A stretch of 64,000 nucleotides of DNA from Salticus scenicus (Eukaryota > Arthropoda > Arachnida > Araneae > Salticidae). Every line of letters starts with the position of its first letter. Position 1 is the first letter of the stretch. Of the stretch, positions 23,760-35,283 are shown piece after piece. The stretch spans positions 116,938,259-117,002,258 of the forward strand of contig OZ005653.1 in assembly GCA_963930645.1 (NCBI GenBank), written 5' to 3'. The notes below the pieces were generated by a model that was given only the letters and a program-made list of their open reading frames with translations, had not been told where the DNA came from and searched no databases. The position numbers and the translations under genes are program-made.

Positions 23760-24300
23760 ATAAGAAAAAGGAAAAACAAAAGAAAAACATACATTTAAAA
23801 CCTGCTATCACCAATATTACTTAAAAAAAAAAATTATCCTGAGATTAAATAATAGAACTAAAATATTTACTTATTATACAATTGCAAAAATCTGTGATAT
23901 CTCCTCAAACATACCAGCATAGCCACGAGGCTGAATAGAGTTAAATTCGCAGTGAGATATAGAGTCGTAGTTAACTTCTATACTATTAAGTTGAAAATAA
24001 AATTTAAAAGAAAATGTGTCTGCTAATGATATTAACAAATAAACAATAAAAAATAAATTTGTTTAAATTTTTCTCAGTCATACAAATTTATGAGATTCGT
24101 AAATTCGCAATACAGTAGTAGCGTTCGGATGCGAAGGTTTTTTTATTGGATTCAACAAGAATGAAAAATGGATGAATGATGGTTCCCTCTATCAGAGAGA
24201 GAAAAAGTAATGACCCACATTTTTTTTTTTTTTTAAATACATGTTTTGTTTTTTGGTTAAACCTAAACAAATGGTTGCTTTTTTAAAGAAAACTTATTAG
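23760..24300. other. Foldback spacer, AT-rich, no gene
   Basis: Between the foldback arms. Minus frame 24088-24270 has no recognised motif. Confidence 0.5.
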
Positions 24301-24391
24301 AAAATCAGACACTTAATAAACGTCCTTTGGATGTTATTGGGCATAGCATACAGTAAATGTTTAGCAGACTGCATACAGTATGACCGAAATA

Positions 24392-25715
24392 CCATTCCAT
24401 AAAAACTGAGAGTAAAATCATAAAAAATCAAGAAATATATTTACACCAAAAAATACATCATTCTTTTTCAAAATACCTTCCGGCAGATTATATGCAACGG
24501 TCCCATCGTTCAACCCACTTTTCAAAACAAGTAGAGAAGCCCTTTTCTGGAAGCTGCTTCAAAGAACCCTCCACTGCTGAAATAACTTCAGAATCTGTAT
24601 TAAATTTTCTGCCACGGAGCTTCTCCTTCAACGTCGGAAACAGCCAGAAATCGCATGGTGCGAGATCTGGACTGTAAGGGGTATGTGGCATGATTTTAAT
24701 ATTGCATTTACTAAGATATTGCTGAACAGAAGTAGCGACAAACGGGCGAGCATTATCCTGATGTAATGTCCAATTCCCTACCAGTTCATGACGCTTTCTC
24801 AATATGTGTTGTCGCAAAATTTTCAAAACTGAAACATAATATTCACCATTCACAGTAGTTTTTGGAGGCACAGCATGCTGATAGATTACACCTTTATGGT
24901 CAAAGAAAATAATCATCATGACCTTTCCAGCAGATTTGGTTTGTCGGATTTTTTTTCGGAGGCGGAGAATCAATATGTTTCCATACACTTGTAGCGGACT
25001 TCGTAAGGGGATCATCATGATGCATCGAAGTTTCATCACCTGTTATTACAGTCTTTGGGAGATTTGGATCACTTTGAAGCATCGGTTTCCATTCACAACA
25101 TTGGTGAATTCTTGTTTTCATTTGTTCTTTAGTAAGGTGATGAGGGACCCATCTGGAACAAACATAGCGAAGCTGTAAATTGTTGCGTAGAATGCGAAAT
25201 ATCGACGTTTTCGAAATGTTTGTTAATGCCGCTATCTCCTGACATGTCATTCGCCGATTTTCTTGAAGGATTACCCACACAGTGTTAACATTTCGATCAT
25301 TCACAACACTTTTTGGTCGCCCAGGCCTAGGAGCCAGTTCTGCAAACAAACGGCCTTTCTTGAAATCACCATGCCATCTAAAAATCGTAGACTCACCAAA
25401 ATATTTGTCTTTGTAAGCTTCTTTCATTAACTTAACTGTTTCTGGAGCTGTTTTGCCCAAACGGTAGCAAAATTTTATGGCACAACGCATTTCGTTTTTT
25501 AACTCGGAATCACTCATCTCCATTTCTGTAGGGCAAATAAAACAGTTCTTTAAACAAGCACGGAAATAGGAAAATAAAATCGTCTGCTTCGTTTAGAATT
25601 TTGTATAAACGTACAGTTAACAGTTTGAAAAAATCGCCTGCACTTCTATTTTTTAGTTTCGCGGTGTTGCCACTACGTACAAAAATAACTCTCAGTTTTT
25701 ATGGAATGCCCTTTG
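24392..25715 (-). mobile_element. mariner element (DD34D), 1324 bp
   Basis: Inverted ends share CATTCCATAAAAACTGAGAG. TA is duplicated at 24390-24391 and 25716-25717, and the intact left foldback arm shows the empty site with one TA. Length matches typical mariners (about 1.3 kb). The transposase is on the minus strand. Confidence 0.92.
24458..25523 (-). pseudogene. mariner transposase with one frameshift and one late stop
   Basis: Encodes a cut-and-paste transposase of near full length (about 350 residues). The N-terminal HTH region carries FRWHGDFKKGR and GRPKSVV. The linker motif is WVPHHLT. Catalytic motifs are TGDETSMHH (first Asp), HQDNARPF (second) and YSPDLAPCDFWLF (third), with exactly 34 residues between the last two catalytic Asp. 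The frame shifts by one base in an 8-T run (plus strand 24949-24956), between SPPPKK and IRQTKS. A TAA at 24488-24490 truncates the last 9 residues, which read on to FEKE and a natural stop at 24458. Start chosen at the ATG giving MEMSDSELKNEMRC. Confidence 0.88.
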
Positions 25716-25905
25716 TAACACCTAATTTGCATGCAATAATCAATCTATGCTCTTGAAAAAGTATTAATGTTATATGTATTCATTAAAGGATGCTTAAATT
25801 TTTCAGAAATATTAAATCCTATTTCTTCAAATTCCTCATGTGATACTTGGTTGCCTCTTCTGCAATGTTTGAAAAGCTTTCCAATATACTTTCATTCTTA
25901 ATTAT

Positions 25906-26368
25906 TGCATTGCTTTTGCGCGAATATTTTGGAATGATTTTATTCATATTTCTATTTGCAAAATTCTGCATATTCTGTTATTTTGAGTGTGACCTTGTTT
26001 GACAATTTCTTAATTATTTAATTATATATATATATTCCCTTATAACTTCTTGCAAGATATATTAAATGTTGAAAATATATACCAGATTAAATTGAGTTTT
26101 ATTATTATTGTTGTTGTTGTTGTTGTTATTGTTGTTATGAATAAATAAATGGTACTAAAATCAAAGTTACTTCACTTGAAGTTAATTATTATCAAAATTA
26201 AATACCTTTAAAATTTAGAATCATTTACGGTATTGACTATTTATAACTATACAAATTCACAACTTTTTCCTATATATCTAAATGAAACGTAAATTCAGAG
26301 CTAATAATATATCCTCTATATTTCGAGATCTGTAAAATTAAAAACACGTAAAGCAGTGAATTTACAAT
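25906..26368. repeat. AT-rich DNA with family D tail and ATT/GTT microsatellite
   Basis: 26036-26105 matches 11800-11872 (tail of family D). A mixed ATT/GTT array follows at 26101-26140. Nothing coding is seen. Confidence 0.5.
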
Positions 26369-27083
26369 GGGAATTCAAAAAGTAAGTTACACTTGTTCCT
26401 CCACGGATGGCAAAATTACGAAACAAGACCGAAACTTGCGCAGACAATAGTTCAGTTCCACGGCTTCCAACGGTAGCAATTTCATTCAGATAGTGACAAC
26501 CGTTGGTGTGTAGTACGAGAAGGAAATTGTGTGTCAACTGGAAACTTACTCCAACGGTGAAATACGTGGGACAGTTTTTTGTGGGCAAAACGCTTCATGA
26601 GTACAGAGATACATCGTGAAATATCGACCGTTGATGGACCACACGCAGTGTCACGTCCAGCCATCGTGAAATGGTGCCAACAGTTTGAAGGTGTTGCACA
26701 GACTTAACTGATGCAGAAAGGGAGGAAAGGAAGGCCATTGACCTTTGTGCGACCATCTTCAAACTGCTGGCACCATTTCACGATGGCTGGACGTGACATT
26801 GCGTGTGGTCCATATACTGTCGATATTTCACGATGAATCTCTGTACTCGTGAAGGGTTTTGGCCACAAAAAACGTGCTGCCCCGTGTACTTCAACGTTGG
26901 GGTAAGTTTCCAGTTGACGCACCATTTCCTTCAAGTACTACGCACCAACGGTTGTCACTATCCGAATGAAATTGCTACTGTTGGAAGCCGTGGAACTGAA
27001 CTATCGTCTGCGCAAGCTTCGGTCTTGCTTCGCAATGTTGCCATCCGTGGAGAAAAAAGTGTAACTTACTTTTTGAATGTCCC
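26369..27083. mobile_element. Palindromic mariner derivative
   Basis: Two arms of about 335 bp (26369-26700 and 26745-27083) are inverted copies with ends GGGAATTCAAAAAGTAAG and CTTACTTTTTGAATGTCCC. TA follows the right end. Each arm encodes the N-terminus of a mariner-type transposase, so this is a foldback made from two head regions and not an ordinary deleted element. Confidence 0.75.
26704..26934 (-). pseudogene. mariner-type transposase N-terminal fragment
   Basis: The minus-strand frame reads VRQLETYPNVEVHGAARFLW, then TEIHREISTVYG, then SRPAIVKWCQQFEDGR. The IHREI..VYG..xMSRPxVxKWCxxFxxGR pattern matches the first helix-turn-helix (HTH_48 type) of mariner-like transposases. The frame ends where the palindrome turns. 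The opposite arm carries the same region on the plus strand around 26520-26690, with more stops. No catalytic domain exists. Confidence 0.65.
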
Positions 27084-27496
27084 TAGTATAATAAAACAAT
27101 AATTTAAAATTTTCTCAAAAAAAAAAAACTTTGTAAACCATACGAGCATTTTTTTTTCTGAAAATTAATTTCTTTACTAAATTGCAGTTATTCTTAAATG
27201 TTATTACAGTGTGTTTTTAAGTGTTAAAGGTATATAAATATATATATATATTGAACTGGCGTGGTATTTACCTTGTTAAGTACTTTAGTTCGTGTCTTTA
27301 ACTTTACTTTATTTGCAGGCTTATTCAGGGCATTTTTTTATTCAATCTTAACAATTTTTGTGTTATAGTAACGTAACAATACTTCTCCACAAAGAAATTT
27401 AAAATAATAGAACTAAATTTTAAATCTAATGAAATATCGATCTTTAATAAGGACAATAAATTTATATTCAAAATTTTACATGCAATTTCTGTGATA

Positions 27497-27538
<42 letters not shown>

Positions 27539-28234
27539 AAAGGAATATAAGTTCAATGTGTTAAGTACAGTTAGATAGAATATTTAAAGAATAATATAAG
27601 AACTTATTTTCTTTTAACTCATTGTTTACTTCCTGTAAATAAAACTAAAATAAAATTTATTAACATAATTACGTTCTTGGCAGCAGTTTTATGAATTTTT
27701 AGTGTGAACATTTATTTCAAGTGTATTATAAAGAATTTATTTTTAGCACCTTAATATTCGCATTTGATGTTAGTAAATGTTCATTTAAATATTAAAATAC
27801 ATAATACGCTTAGTAAAACTCTAACTCATATATAATACAGTTTTTAATAACGTCTTTAAAAAAAAAAATTAAACAAATAATTTAAAACTGTTTAATCTAT
27901 TTCGTGTGCATTCTTAAATAAATCTCGATATAAATATAAATAAATATTTAGTTTACAAAAATAAGTTTTATGTATTGTTAACATTATATTTCGACTATTA
28001 TTATTGTTGTTGTTGTTACGAAAGGACCCAGTATCAAGCATTTCAGGATTCGTATTTCGAGAATCCTAAATTTTCAACATATAAATTAAACTTTAAATAA
28101 AAAAGTCCACTGGACTTTCTGAACATTAAGTAATTAACAGTTGTGTAAATAAATTAAAGCAAGAGAAGTCATTAAATAAACAAATGGGTAATTATAATAG
28201 AGGGTTTGAGTGATTTCTCCATTGTTTATTCTAT
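27084..28234. other. AT-rich DNA, nothing recognised
   Basis: Contains an A run of about 36 (27501-27536), TA array near 27237-27250 and a GTT stretch near 28003. No supported gene. Confidence 0.55.
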
Positions 28235-28335
28235 GCTATCGCCCTTCAAATATTTTGAGCCTACAGATCATAACAATAAATAATTTTCGTTGTATACCTG
28301 TAAAAATCTAGAAAGACAAGATTCACCAAATTATA

Positions 28336-29977
28336 CACTAAGCGACAAAAAAAAAGCCGCACTGCAGAAAAAATGACTTATACCTTTTTTATTTGTAATA
28401 ACTTTAAAATTAATGTTTGAAACAAATAAAACTCTCTTGTTTGCATAAGACCAAAGGTATGAAATGATACCTATGTATATTTTCGATTTAATAATTCGCT
28501 TTATTGCACCTTACGAAGTACTTTTTAAAAATCTGCATAAAACTTTCTTTTTGAACATAATGCTATAACCATACGCTTTTCATTCTATTATGGTTTATTA
28601 TATGAAATATACAAGTTATATTTTAATATATGAAATAAAACAATTTATTTGTTAAATCTAAGCAATTTTTTGTTATAAATATGTATTCTGCATTGGGTTA
28701 ATTCCACCTTTATATGGAATAACTGTATTAATGCGCAATGGCATAGTTTTATACAGTGTTTTAGCATAAATCTCAGAAATTTCAGTGTGCCAAATATCAT
28801 AAACAATTTTTTCTAGTTCTGGCAGAGTTATAGGCTGCAAATTTCGAAACCCTTCCCCTCTCCCCCGCCTTTTTATAGACGAAACATTTTCGAGCGGATC
28901 GCGATTTTGACTATTTCCATGTCTGGTAAAGAAGAAATTCTATTATATCCTCTGTGATATTTAACTTAAAGTGAAAAAAAATATGATTACTTACAGAATT
29001 ATAGGTTCTCATGGGGATGTATAAGAAATTTTGACAATTTGAAGTGAATAAACTTACTACAGACGCCGTGTAGTAAGGTGCCTTATTATCTTCAAATACT
29101 GTTTACGGAAATGTCCAAGGTACCTCCAAAATAATCGGTCAGGCACCACTTTTATGCAGATTGTGTTTTATTTCGAGTTAATTGATCCCTTAAGCATAAA
29201 AATTTTCCCGAGTGTTTGAAAAGTTGTTTTAAAAGTGCGATTTTCATTAAGTCGGTCATATTTTCGTTGTCAGATCTGCTTGTTTTCTTTAGCTCGAAAT
29301 AAGTTAAACTTGACTCATCACAGAGAACCAGTTCAGCCCAGTGATTATCTAATCATTTTTTAATTTTTCTAGCCATCTGAGGTCTTGCTTTCCTACTTCT
29401 CTTCACTAAGAATGGAATTTTTTCAAATTTTCTGTCATTTAAACCTGCTTTGTTTAATAGTTGTTGTACTGTAGTTAAAGAAATTATGCTACTAAACACT
29501 TTTTCTGAAGCTCTTTTATGTTCTAAATGTAATACAAACCGATTTTATAAGCAATGGCTTTTTAACTTCCGGTCATCTCTCTTGGATGAGCAGTGTGGCC
29601 ACCTAAAACCAAATTTTCAGTTTAAACGGCCAAAAACTTTTATATCTTGCTGAAAACCCTTTTACCAATATTTCGTTAACATTTAATTATTTTGCCATCT
29701 CACGCATTAAAATATTTTTTGATTTTCATTCAAAAATTAATACTTTTTGTGGCATCGTTAACTGCCTTATTCTTACCATTTTTGAAATAAATTCTAAAAT
29801 TACAATTTTCCTGACAATTGCATTTTGTTTTTAACACTGGACTCAAAGCTAAAGTGTATGTGGAGGACAACATAGTAAAATCTGTTCGAAAATTTGCTTT
29901 TTAAACGATAAAATTGGCGGTTGTAGAAGGCGAAAAGGAAAACATCCAAGTGCGGCTTTTTTTTTTGTCGCTTAGTG
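28336..29977 (-). mobile_element. Tc1-like transposon, decayed
   Basis: Inverted ends CACTAAGCGACAAAAAAAAA and GCCGCACT, flanked by TA at 28334-28335 and 29978-29979. The 1642-bp length is typical of Tc1-like elements. It interrupts the tandem repeat. Confidence 0.88.
28700..29580 (-). pseudogene. Tc1/Tc3-type transposase remnant
   Basis: Minus-strand pieces in several frames match a Tc1-family transposase in order. First is TTVQQLLNKAGLND (second helix-turn-helix). Next is WAELVLCDESSLTYF, holding the first catalytic Asp. A degenerate FEDNKAPYYTA follows (QDNAPxHxA motif, second Asp). Last is ELEKIVYDIWHTEI with KTMPLRINTVIPYKGG, the usual C-terminus. Multiple frameshifts and stops separate them and the third acidic residue region is not readable, so it is long dead. 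Confidence 0.7.
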
Positions 29978-30333
29978 TACAATTCGTTCAACAGTGACCT
30001 ATAAATATGTATATAGATTTTCAGCTCAATCGAATAAGGCATTTAGAAGCTATCGCACTTTAAAAAATGTAGGCCTATAGACCATAACACATAAAGAATT
30101 TTTCTTTGTGTTCCTGTAAAACAAAAACTAAAATTGCTAGACTCACCAAAATCTATATAGTTTATGAACACTGATTTATAACATGTGTATAAATTTTCAG
30201 CTCAGACAAATAAGGCGTTTAGACGCTATCGCACTTTAAAACCAATAACGTTCGTGCTATATTGACCTAAAACGTACGTACCAACTTTCAGCTCATTCGA
30301 ACAAAGCCTATAGGCGCTATCATATTCGCTCAC

Positions 30334-30336
<3 letters not shown>

Positions 30337-30364
<28 letters not shown>

Positions 30365-30386
30365 TACACATACACACACACGCACA
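30337..30386. repeat. CACATA microsatellite
   Basis: Imperfect CACATA/CACACA repeats joining the tandem array to the next foldback. Confidence 0.9.
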
Positions 30387-31867
30387 CATAAAGTATGCAA
30401 TAAAAAAAAATACTAGACAGAATGGTCTGAAACTTCACACATACAAAGAACATTTAAAAACGCATTGTTTCCATCATCGAATTAGTACAGAGTGCAATTA
30501 GGGACCAACCACAAATTGAAGAAGAGCGAAAAAACTTTGGATCACCCTATAGCATAAAAAGCTACGAATGACTTTTAACTGTAGTACATTATTGCACATA
30601 CTATGTACAATTATTGTATGTTTTGAGGCAGGAATTGCGCAATTATTTAGGAGGACATAATTTTTTTCTCAAAAATTACTAATTTCTTTATAAGTTTTTT
30701 GCTTATAACTAGAACGGATTTTCATAAAATTTTACACAACTTGCAGAAAAATTGTCAAAACGTTACAGATACATTATTCTGAAGCATAAAATTCACACGT
30801 GTAATATTCGTTGCGATATGAGCATTTTTAGTAAATATTATTTTACTGCCCATGCGCGAAAGATGTAAAAACGTTTGTTGCAAAGGTTGAAGACTAAATG
30901 TATGGACAACTTTATCAAAAAAGTATTTTCCAGAGTTCAAATTTCATGAGGGGTTTTTCACACGCTGCGTATTTAATTTGAAGATCATTGCAAAGTTTTT
31001 TTTTTTTTTTGTGTGTGTGTCTGTGTGTTTGTGTGTGAAAAAGAAAACCCCTTATAGGCTTGTAAATGTTACATATTTTTATTTATTTACTAAGATTGTG
31101 ATTTCATAAGGTGTTTTTCACAAAAAAGAACTTTTGCAACGTAATTGCAATAATTGGATCTTCAAATTAAATATGTGACATGTGTAAAACCCCTTATGAA
31201 ATTTCAACTCTGGGAAATACTTAAAATCTAGGTCGTTCTTTTGCCGAGAGTTTACTTAATGTTTACTTAATTCAAGTGAACTTTTGACAAAAGTTGCTCA
31301 ATGTATTTAACCTTTCAACCTGTGCAATATTTTTTTTCTATTTTTCGTGCATGTGTAGTAAAATAATATTTATTAAAAATGCTCATATCTTAACAAATAT
31401 TACACGTACGCGAATTTTATGTTTCAGAATAATATTTTTGCAATGTTTTCTCAATTTTCAGCAAGTTTTGTAAAATTTTATAGAAATCCGTTCTCGTTAC
31501 AAGCAAAAAACTTTCCAAAAAATCAGTAATTTTTCAAAAGAAAAATTATATGTGCCTAAATAGTTGAGCAGTTCTTGCACCAATACATACAAATATTGTA
31601 AATAGTATGTGCAACAATGTACTAAAGTTACAAGTCATTTGTAGCTTTTTATGATACAGGTTATACAAATTATTTTCACTCTTCTTTACTATGTGGTTGG
31701 TCCCCTTATTTCACTCTGGAGTAAATCAATAGCGGAAAATATGAGTTTTTAAACGTTCTTTGAATGTATGACGTTTCAGGCTCTTTCGTCCAATATTTCT
31801 TTATATAATCGAAAAAATGTCAAAATGAAAAAAAAAAAAGAAATTCTAATAGTTTGATCACCCACTG
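30387..31867. mobile_element. Large foldback element, arms about 620-690 bp
   Basis: The left arm (about 30390-31010) and right arm (about 31160-31867) are diverged inverted copies. Landmarks include 'ggaccaaccaca', 'gcacatactat', 'taaaattttac', 'gcataaaattc.cacgtgtaatat', 'tagtaaa.aatatta' and 'aacccctta'. A GT-rich spacer lies at about 31010-31035. The right end reads ATCACCCACTG then TA, like a Tc1/mariner terminus. The left end is eroded beside the microsatellite. No transposase. Confidence 0.75.
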
Positions 31868-32190
31868 TAAACACACATACACGCAGAGAGACACACACAC
31901 ATACATACATCATCCTAAAATAGTAAAAGTGAACTCACCGTACATGAAAACTTATAGAAACACAAAAATCTCAAAGTCAGATTTTTGACATGATTACAAT
32001 ACTTTCCGTACATGTGTATGTTTAGAAGATAAAATTCATTTTAAATTGCAGAAATACATAAATGAACAGAATACTCATTCAAACAGCTATGAAACAAATC
32101 TAATTTTTACTGAAAATGTATTATATTTTTAGTTATAATAAAAAATAAATTATTTTATATTACTCTTACTTTTCATTTTAAGACAATACA
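31868..32190. other. CA/CATA repeat and fragment of repeat family G
   Basis: 31871-31910 is CA-rich repeat. 31940-32015 resembles the tail of family G (see 33640). The remainder is AT-rich. Confidence 0.4.
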
Positions 32191-32942
32191 TAGAGGAGAG
32201 GGGGTATTATGGAATAGTCGGGAAATATGGAATACCGAGGTTTCGGCTCTGATTAGTGCTGCTATCTCGTCAAAATACCATGAATTATTCAAGAAGGATT
32301 CCCATGAAGCAATACAGTAAGAAACGACCGGTTGTTGTTGTCGTACCATTCTCTATAGAACAAAGTATGTTTTGTGATTTTCAAGAGTTTTCAAACATTT
32401 AAACTTACTAGTATACGTGAGGTTTAAACATTGATGTTAAGTATAATGTATGTTGAAAGAATTGTATTTTGTTATACGTTGGTCGTTGTTTAGCTGCAAA
32501 TATTTTGTCCATCACTTTAAATGTATTTTCAAAGATGGCATATCGGGTATTATGGAATACTAGGTCTTTCATGGTATCATCTGAAATTGACTTTATGTAT
32601 TCAACTAAAAAACAGAAAATAAAGATGCCGGATGTATCTTCTGTCACAGAAAATTCTCCGAAGATGATTTTATAAAGTCTAATTAGTTTTTCTATGGTTT
32701 AAACAGTTTAAATCACCTATTCCATATTACTCGATTATTTCATATTAACCTCCATTTGTAACTTTTCTTAAAGTAAACTTTTTATAACAACAAAATATTT
32801 TTTTTTTCCTTTTTTTAAGTGAGAATTAATTACAAATAATTACACTATGTACTCATCATGATTTTGGGCATTTTTATTAAAAACAAGTAAATTTATTTTA
32901 AGAAATGTAAATGGTATTCCATAATACCCTCCTCTCATCTAT
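32191..32942. mobile_element. Non-autonomous DNA element with GGGTATTATGGAATA ends
   Basis: Left TAGAGGAGAGGGGGTATTAT and right ATAATACCCTCCTCTCATCT are inverted repeats with one offset. Subterminal 'tatggaata/tattccata' motifs repeat inward. The interior has two overlapping frames on opposite strands (around 32408-32675) with no recognised domain. Superfamily not determined. Confidence 0.65.
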
Positions 32943-33640
32943 ATAGTAATGGCTTAAACTTTTATGTTATTAGTTAATTAGTAAGTAATTAGTCATAAAC
33001 TTCTGAAAAAGTGTACGTAAAAATGGATTAACTTGACATATTCGCCTTACACAGGTTTAAAAATTTAAATTTTTTAAAAAATTATATGATATAAGAAGTA
33101 CAGTTTAGACATTAAGAAATAATATTGTTAAGTTCGCTTAATATAGATAAATTAAGGGTTATTTATTAAACATTTTAAAAATTATAGCATTTCTCGAAGA
33201 CTTATTTTATAAAGTATGGGTTTTGTTAAAAATCTGTTTTATACAATGTTTTATAACGTAACAATGATGCATAAAACAAACACAGGAAATATAAAATGTA
33301 AATAACTATTAAATTTTAAATTAACAGTCTTTTTTTTTTTTTTTTTTTTTTTTAATAGCTACCGAAATACTTTTAAAAATATACGTGTAAAAACTAATAA
33401 ACCATGTAAAAGTTTTTTATTTATGTCTAGGAATAACAACAGGTAACGATTTAAAAAATGTAATAACACATTAATGCACATCAAATATTATGAAATTAAG
33501 TTGCTCAACATTTTAATGTACATATTTCGATTATATATCTTTTTAATTTATGAAAAGTTATTCTAACTTTAAAAAGTAACTATGAAAAGTTATACTATTT
33601 TTTATAAAACTCCTTAGACGAGGAACTTAAATTATGAACC
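32943..33640. other. AT-rich DNA, nothing recognised
   Basis: T run near 33330-33352; no gene signal. Confidence 0.55.
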
Positions 33641-34420
33641 AAACTAGTATGTTGGGGCCACTACATGACTTTCTTCTATATTTTCCTATACAAATTCACT
33701 CAATACAAAAAATTTATTAAAATTATCTTTCATGATGAAGGCTGAGGATTTTCATTCTAGAGAAGTATAACAACAAATATCCAAAGAAAGTCAATTTTAT
33801 TCAACATAAAACTTTTTTTTTTTTTTTTTTTTTTTTACGGAAAAAAAAAAAAAAAAAAAAAAAAATCGGTAACTTTATTTTAAACTATCACACTTTCCTG
33901 AGTTCAGTGTTTGAATGCGTATAACTTGTTCAGTCACTCATTTTAACGTATTAGCGAGCTCATTTGAAAGATACACTTAATGAAAATTTGCCCCCCGGTG
34001 GAGGGAGGGGGAACGTCCCCCAGATGTAAAAACGATGCTCCTACATATAGAAAAAACAATCCCAGTATGACTATTTCTATTGTAAACAATTCTTTTTTAA
34101 TTTCATAATATTTAAAATATATTTAAGCACATTAGTAGGAAATTTCGTCCTATACCGCAATGTTAAAAAACTTTTTAAAAAAGCGGGATGGCAACATCAC
34201 CTTCACCAAAAGTTGATAGGAAATGTCAAGGTGCAACTATATGTTAAATTTTATGAAATTCTGTGCCGTAGTTTAGGAGATACATTTGCCACGAAATTTT
34301 GTCACACACATACACACAGACATTTTCTAAAAATTGTGAAATCTTGTTCCAAGTCTCTCAAAACGTGTAAATTTATCAAAAAACTTGAGGTCGAGAAATT
34401 TTATTAATCCAATACTTTCT
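33640..34420. repeat. Dispersed repeat family G, copy 1
   Basis: Aligns in the same orientation with 43095-43930. Shared blocks are 'tgactttctt.tatattttcctata', 'aactttattttaaa', 'gctcctacatat' and the tail 'aaaacgtgtaaat.tatcaaaa' followed by 'caatactttct'. The poorly conserved open frame at 34213-34407 lies in the tail and is not supported as a gene. Confidence 0.65.
33813..33865. repeat. T24-ACGG-A25 near-perfect hairpin
   Basis: A 24-T run and a 25-A run are separated by ACGG, giving a potential 24-bp stem. Confidence 0.9.
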
Positions 34421-35164
34421 TCTATTGAATATAGAAAAAAGTAAAAACAAAAATAGTAATTCAGTTTCCAAAGTAATGGTTATAAATAACTCTTATGTTA
34501 GTGTAATTTTCCAAATCCGCATGGACCAATCATCAGTTAATTATCACGCATCATCAATCAACAATTAATGAATTTCCCGATGAACTTCCGACATAATAAC
34601 CATGCACATATAATGATTAAAATATTAAATTAACATAATAACGTAGATTAAGTTACTAAGAAAAACATTGTCGAATTTGTTTACTACGCATAATTTGAGA
34701 CTTATTCATTAAAAATAATTAGTCGGAGCAACTCTAATTAGTCAAAGATGTCAATCTACCGAACAAACTAATTTATATAAAAAAAAAAAATCATAAATAT
34801 GTTCTTGTTTTAAATTATACCAAATATTTTCTTTCACTTCTTTCTTATAAAACAGCCATGATAGAAACAAACAGAAGAATTTCTTTAACTAATCAAACAA
34901 TGCATCAAACAGTGCTAAGATTATTGGTTAATATCACTTTATTATGCAGTAGAAATTAAAGTAAACTATACATTATACAGCATATCTATCGTCTTCTGAT
35001 GAAAGTATCATACACATAACACTACCGTTCCATAAATGATCGACAGTTTCGATTTCAGACATAATGAGATATTTAATAAAATTAAACATAATTTATACGT
35101 CTCATTAATATATTAAAACCAATGTAACACTTAAAAATGAGATAAAAGATACAAAAATTTAAAA
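34421..35164. other. AT-rich DNA, nothing recognised
   Basis: No repeat ends, domains or credible frames seen. Confidence 0.5.
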
Positions 35165-35204
35165 CTTTAAAAATACATTTTAATTAAAAAACATTAAAAC
35201 ACAA

Positions 35205-35244
35205 GACAGACGTTTCGGCTAGAACACTAGCCCTCCTCAGTGTC
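35205..35244 (-). ncRNA. Hammerhead-like ribozyme motif beside the PLE
   Basis: Read on the minus strand. GACA (35244-35241) can pair with TGTC (35208-35205) as helix I. CTGAGGA (35240-35234) matches the CUGANGA core. GGCTAG and CTAGCC form a perfect 6-bp helix II with a TGTT loop and one extra G. GAAA (35216-35213) is the second core strand. Then C, G, U and C at 35212-35209 give a two-pair helix III without a loop and a UC cleavage position. Hammerheads are known in Penelope-like elements, next to the ORF. The loopless helix III suggests action as a dimer or loss of activity. Confidence 0.55.
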
Positions 35245-35283
35245 AAACATACAAACACAACATTTACAAAAATTCCAAATACA

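Larger units (their letters stand above)
23490..25905. mobile_element. Foldback element split by a mariner
   Basis: The left arm 23490-23760 is the reverse complement of a right arm now in two pieces, 24300-24391 and 25717-25905. The two pieces join exactly across the mariner. Landmarks include 'catactgtatgca', 'caataacatccaaa', 'caaattaggtgtta' and 'tatcacatga'. Without the mariner the element is about 1.09 kb. A 17-G run at 23557-23573 is specific to the left arm. Confidence 0.8.
28235..30332. repeat. Tandem repeat of about 170-186 bp, split by a Tc1-like element
   Basis: Unit starts 'gctatcgc' at 28235, 30049 and 30235, and again as a short end at 30316. Shared text includes 'cctatagaccataacac', 'ctcaccaaa', 'ataaattttcagctca' and 'aataaggc.tttaga'. 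Unit 1 is about 170 bp once the insertion is removed, unit 2 is 186 bp, unit 3 is a partial 81 bp. It ends in a CACATA microsatellite. Confidence 0.75.

Noticed and set aside
30226..30453. 75-residue minus frame
   Set aside because: Largely translated CACATA repeat (VCVCVY-type text).
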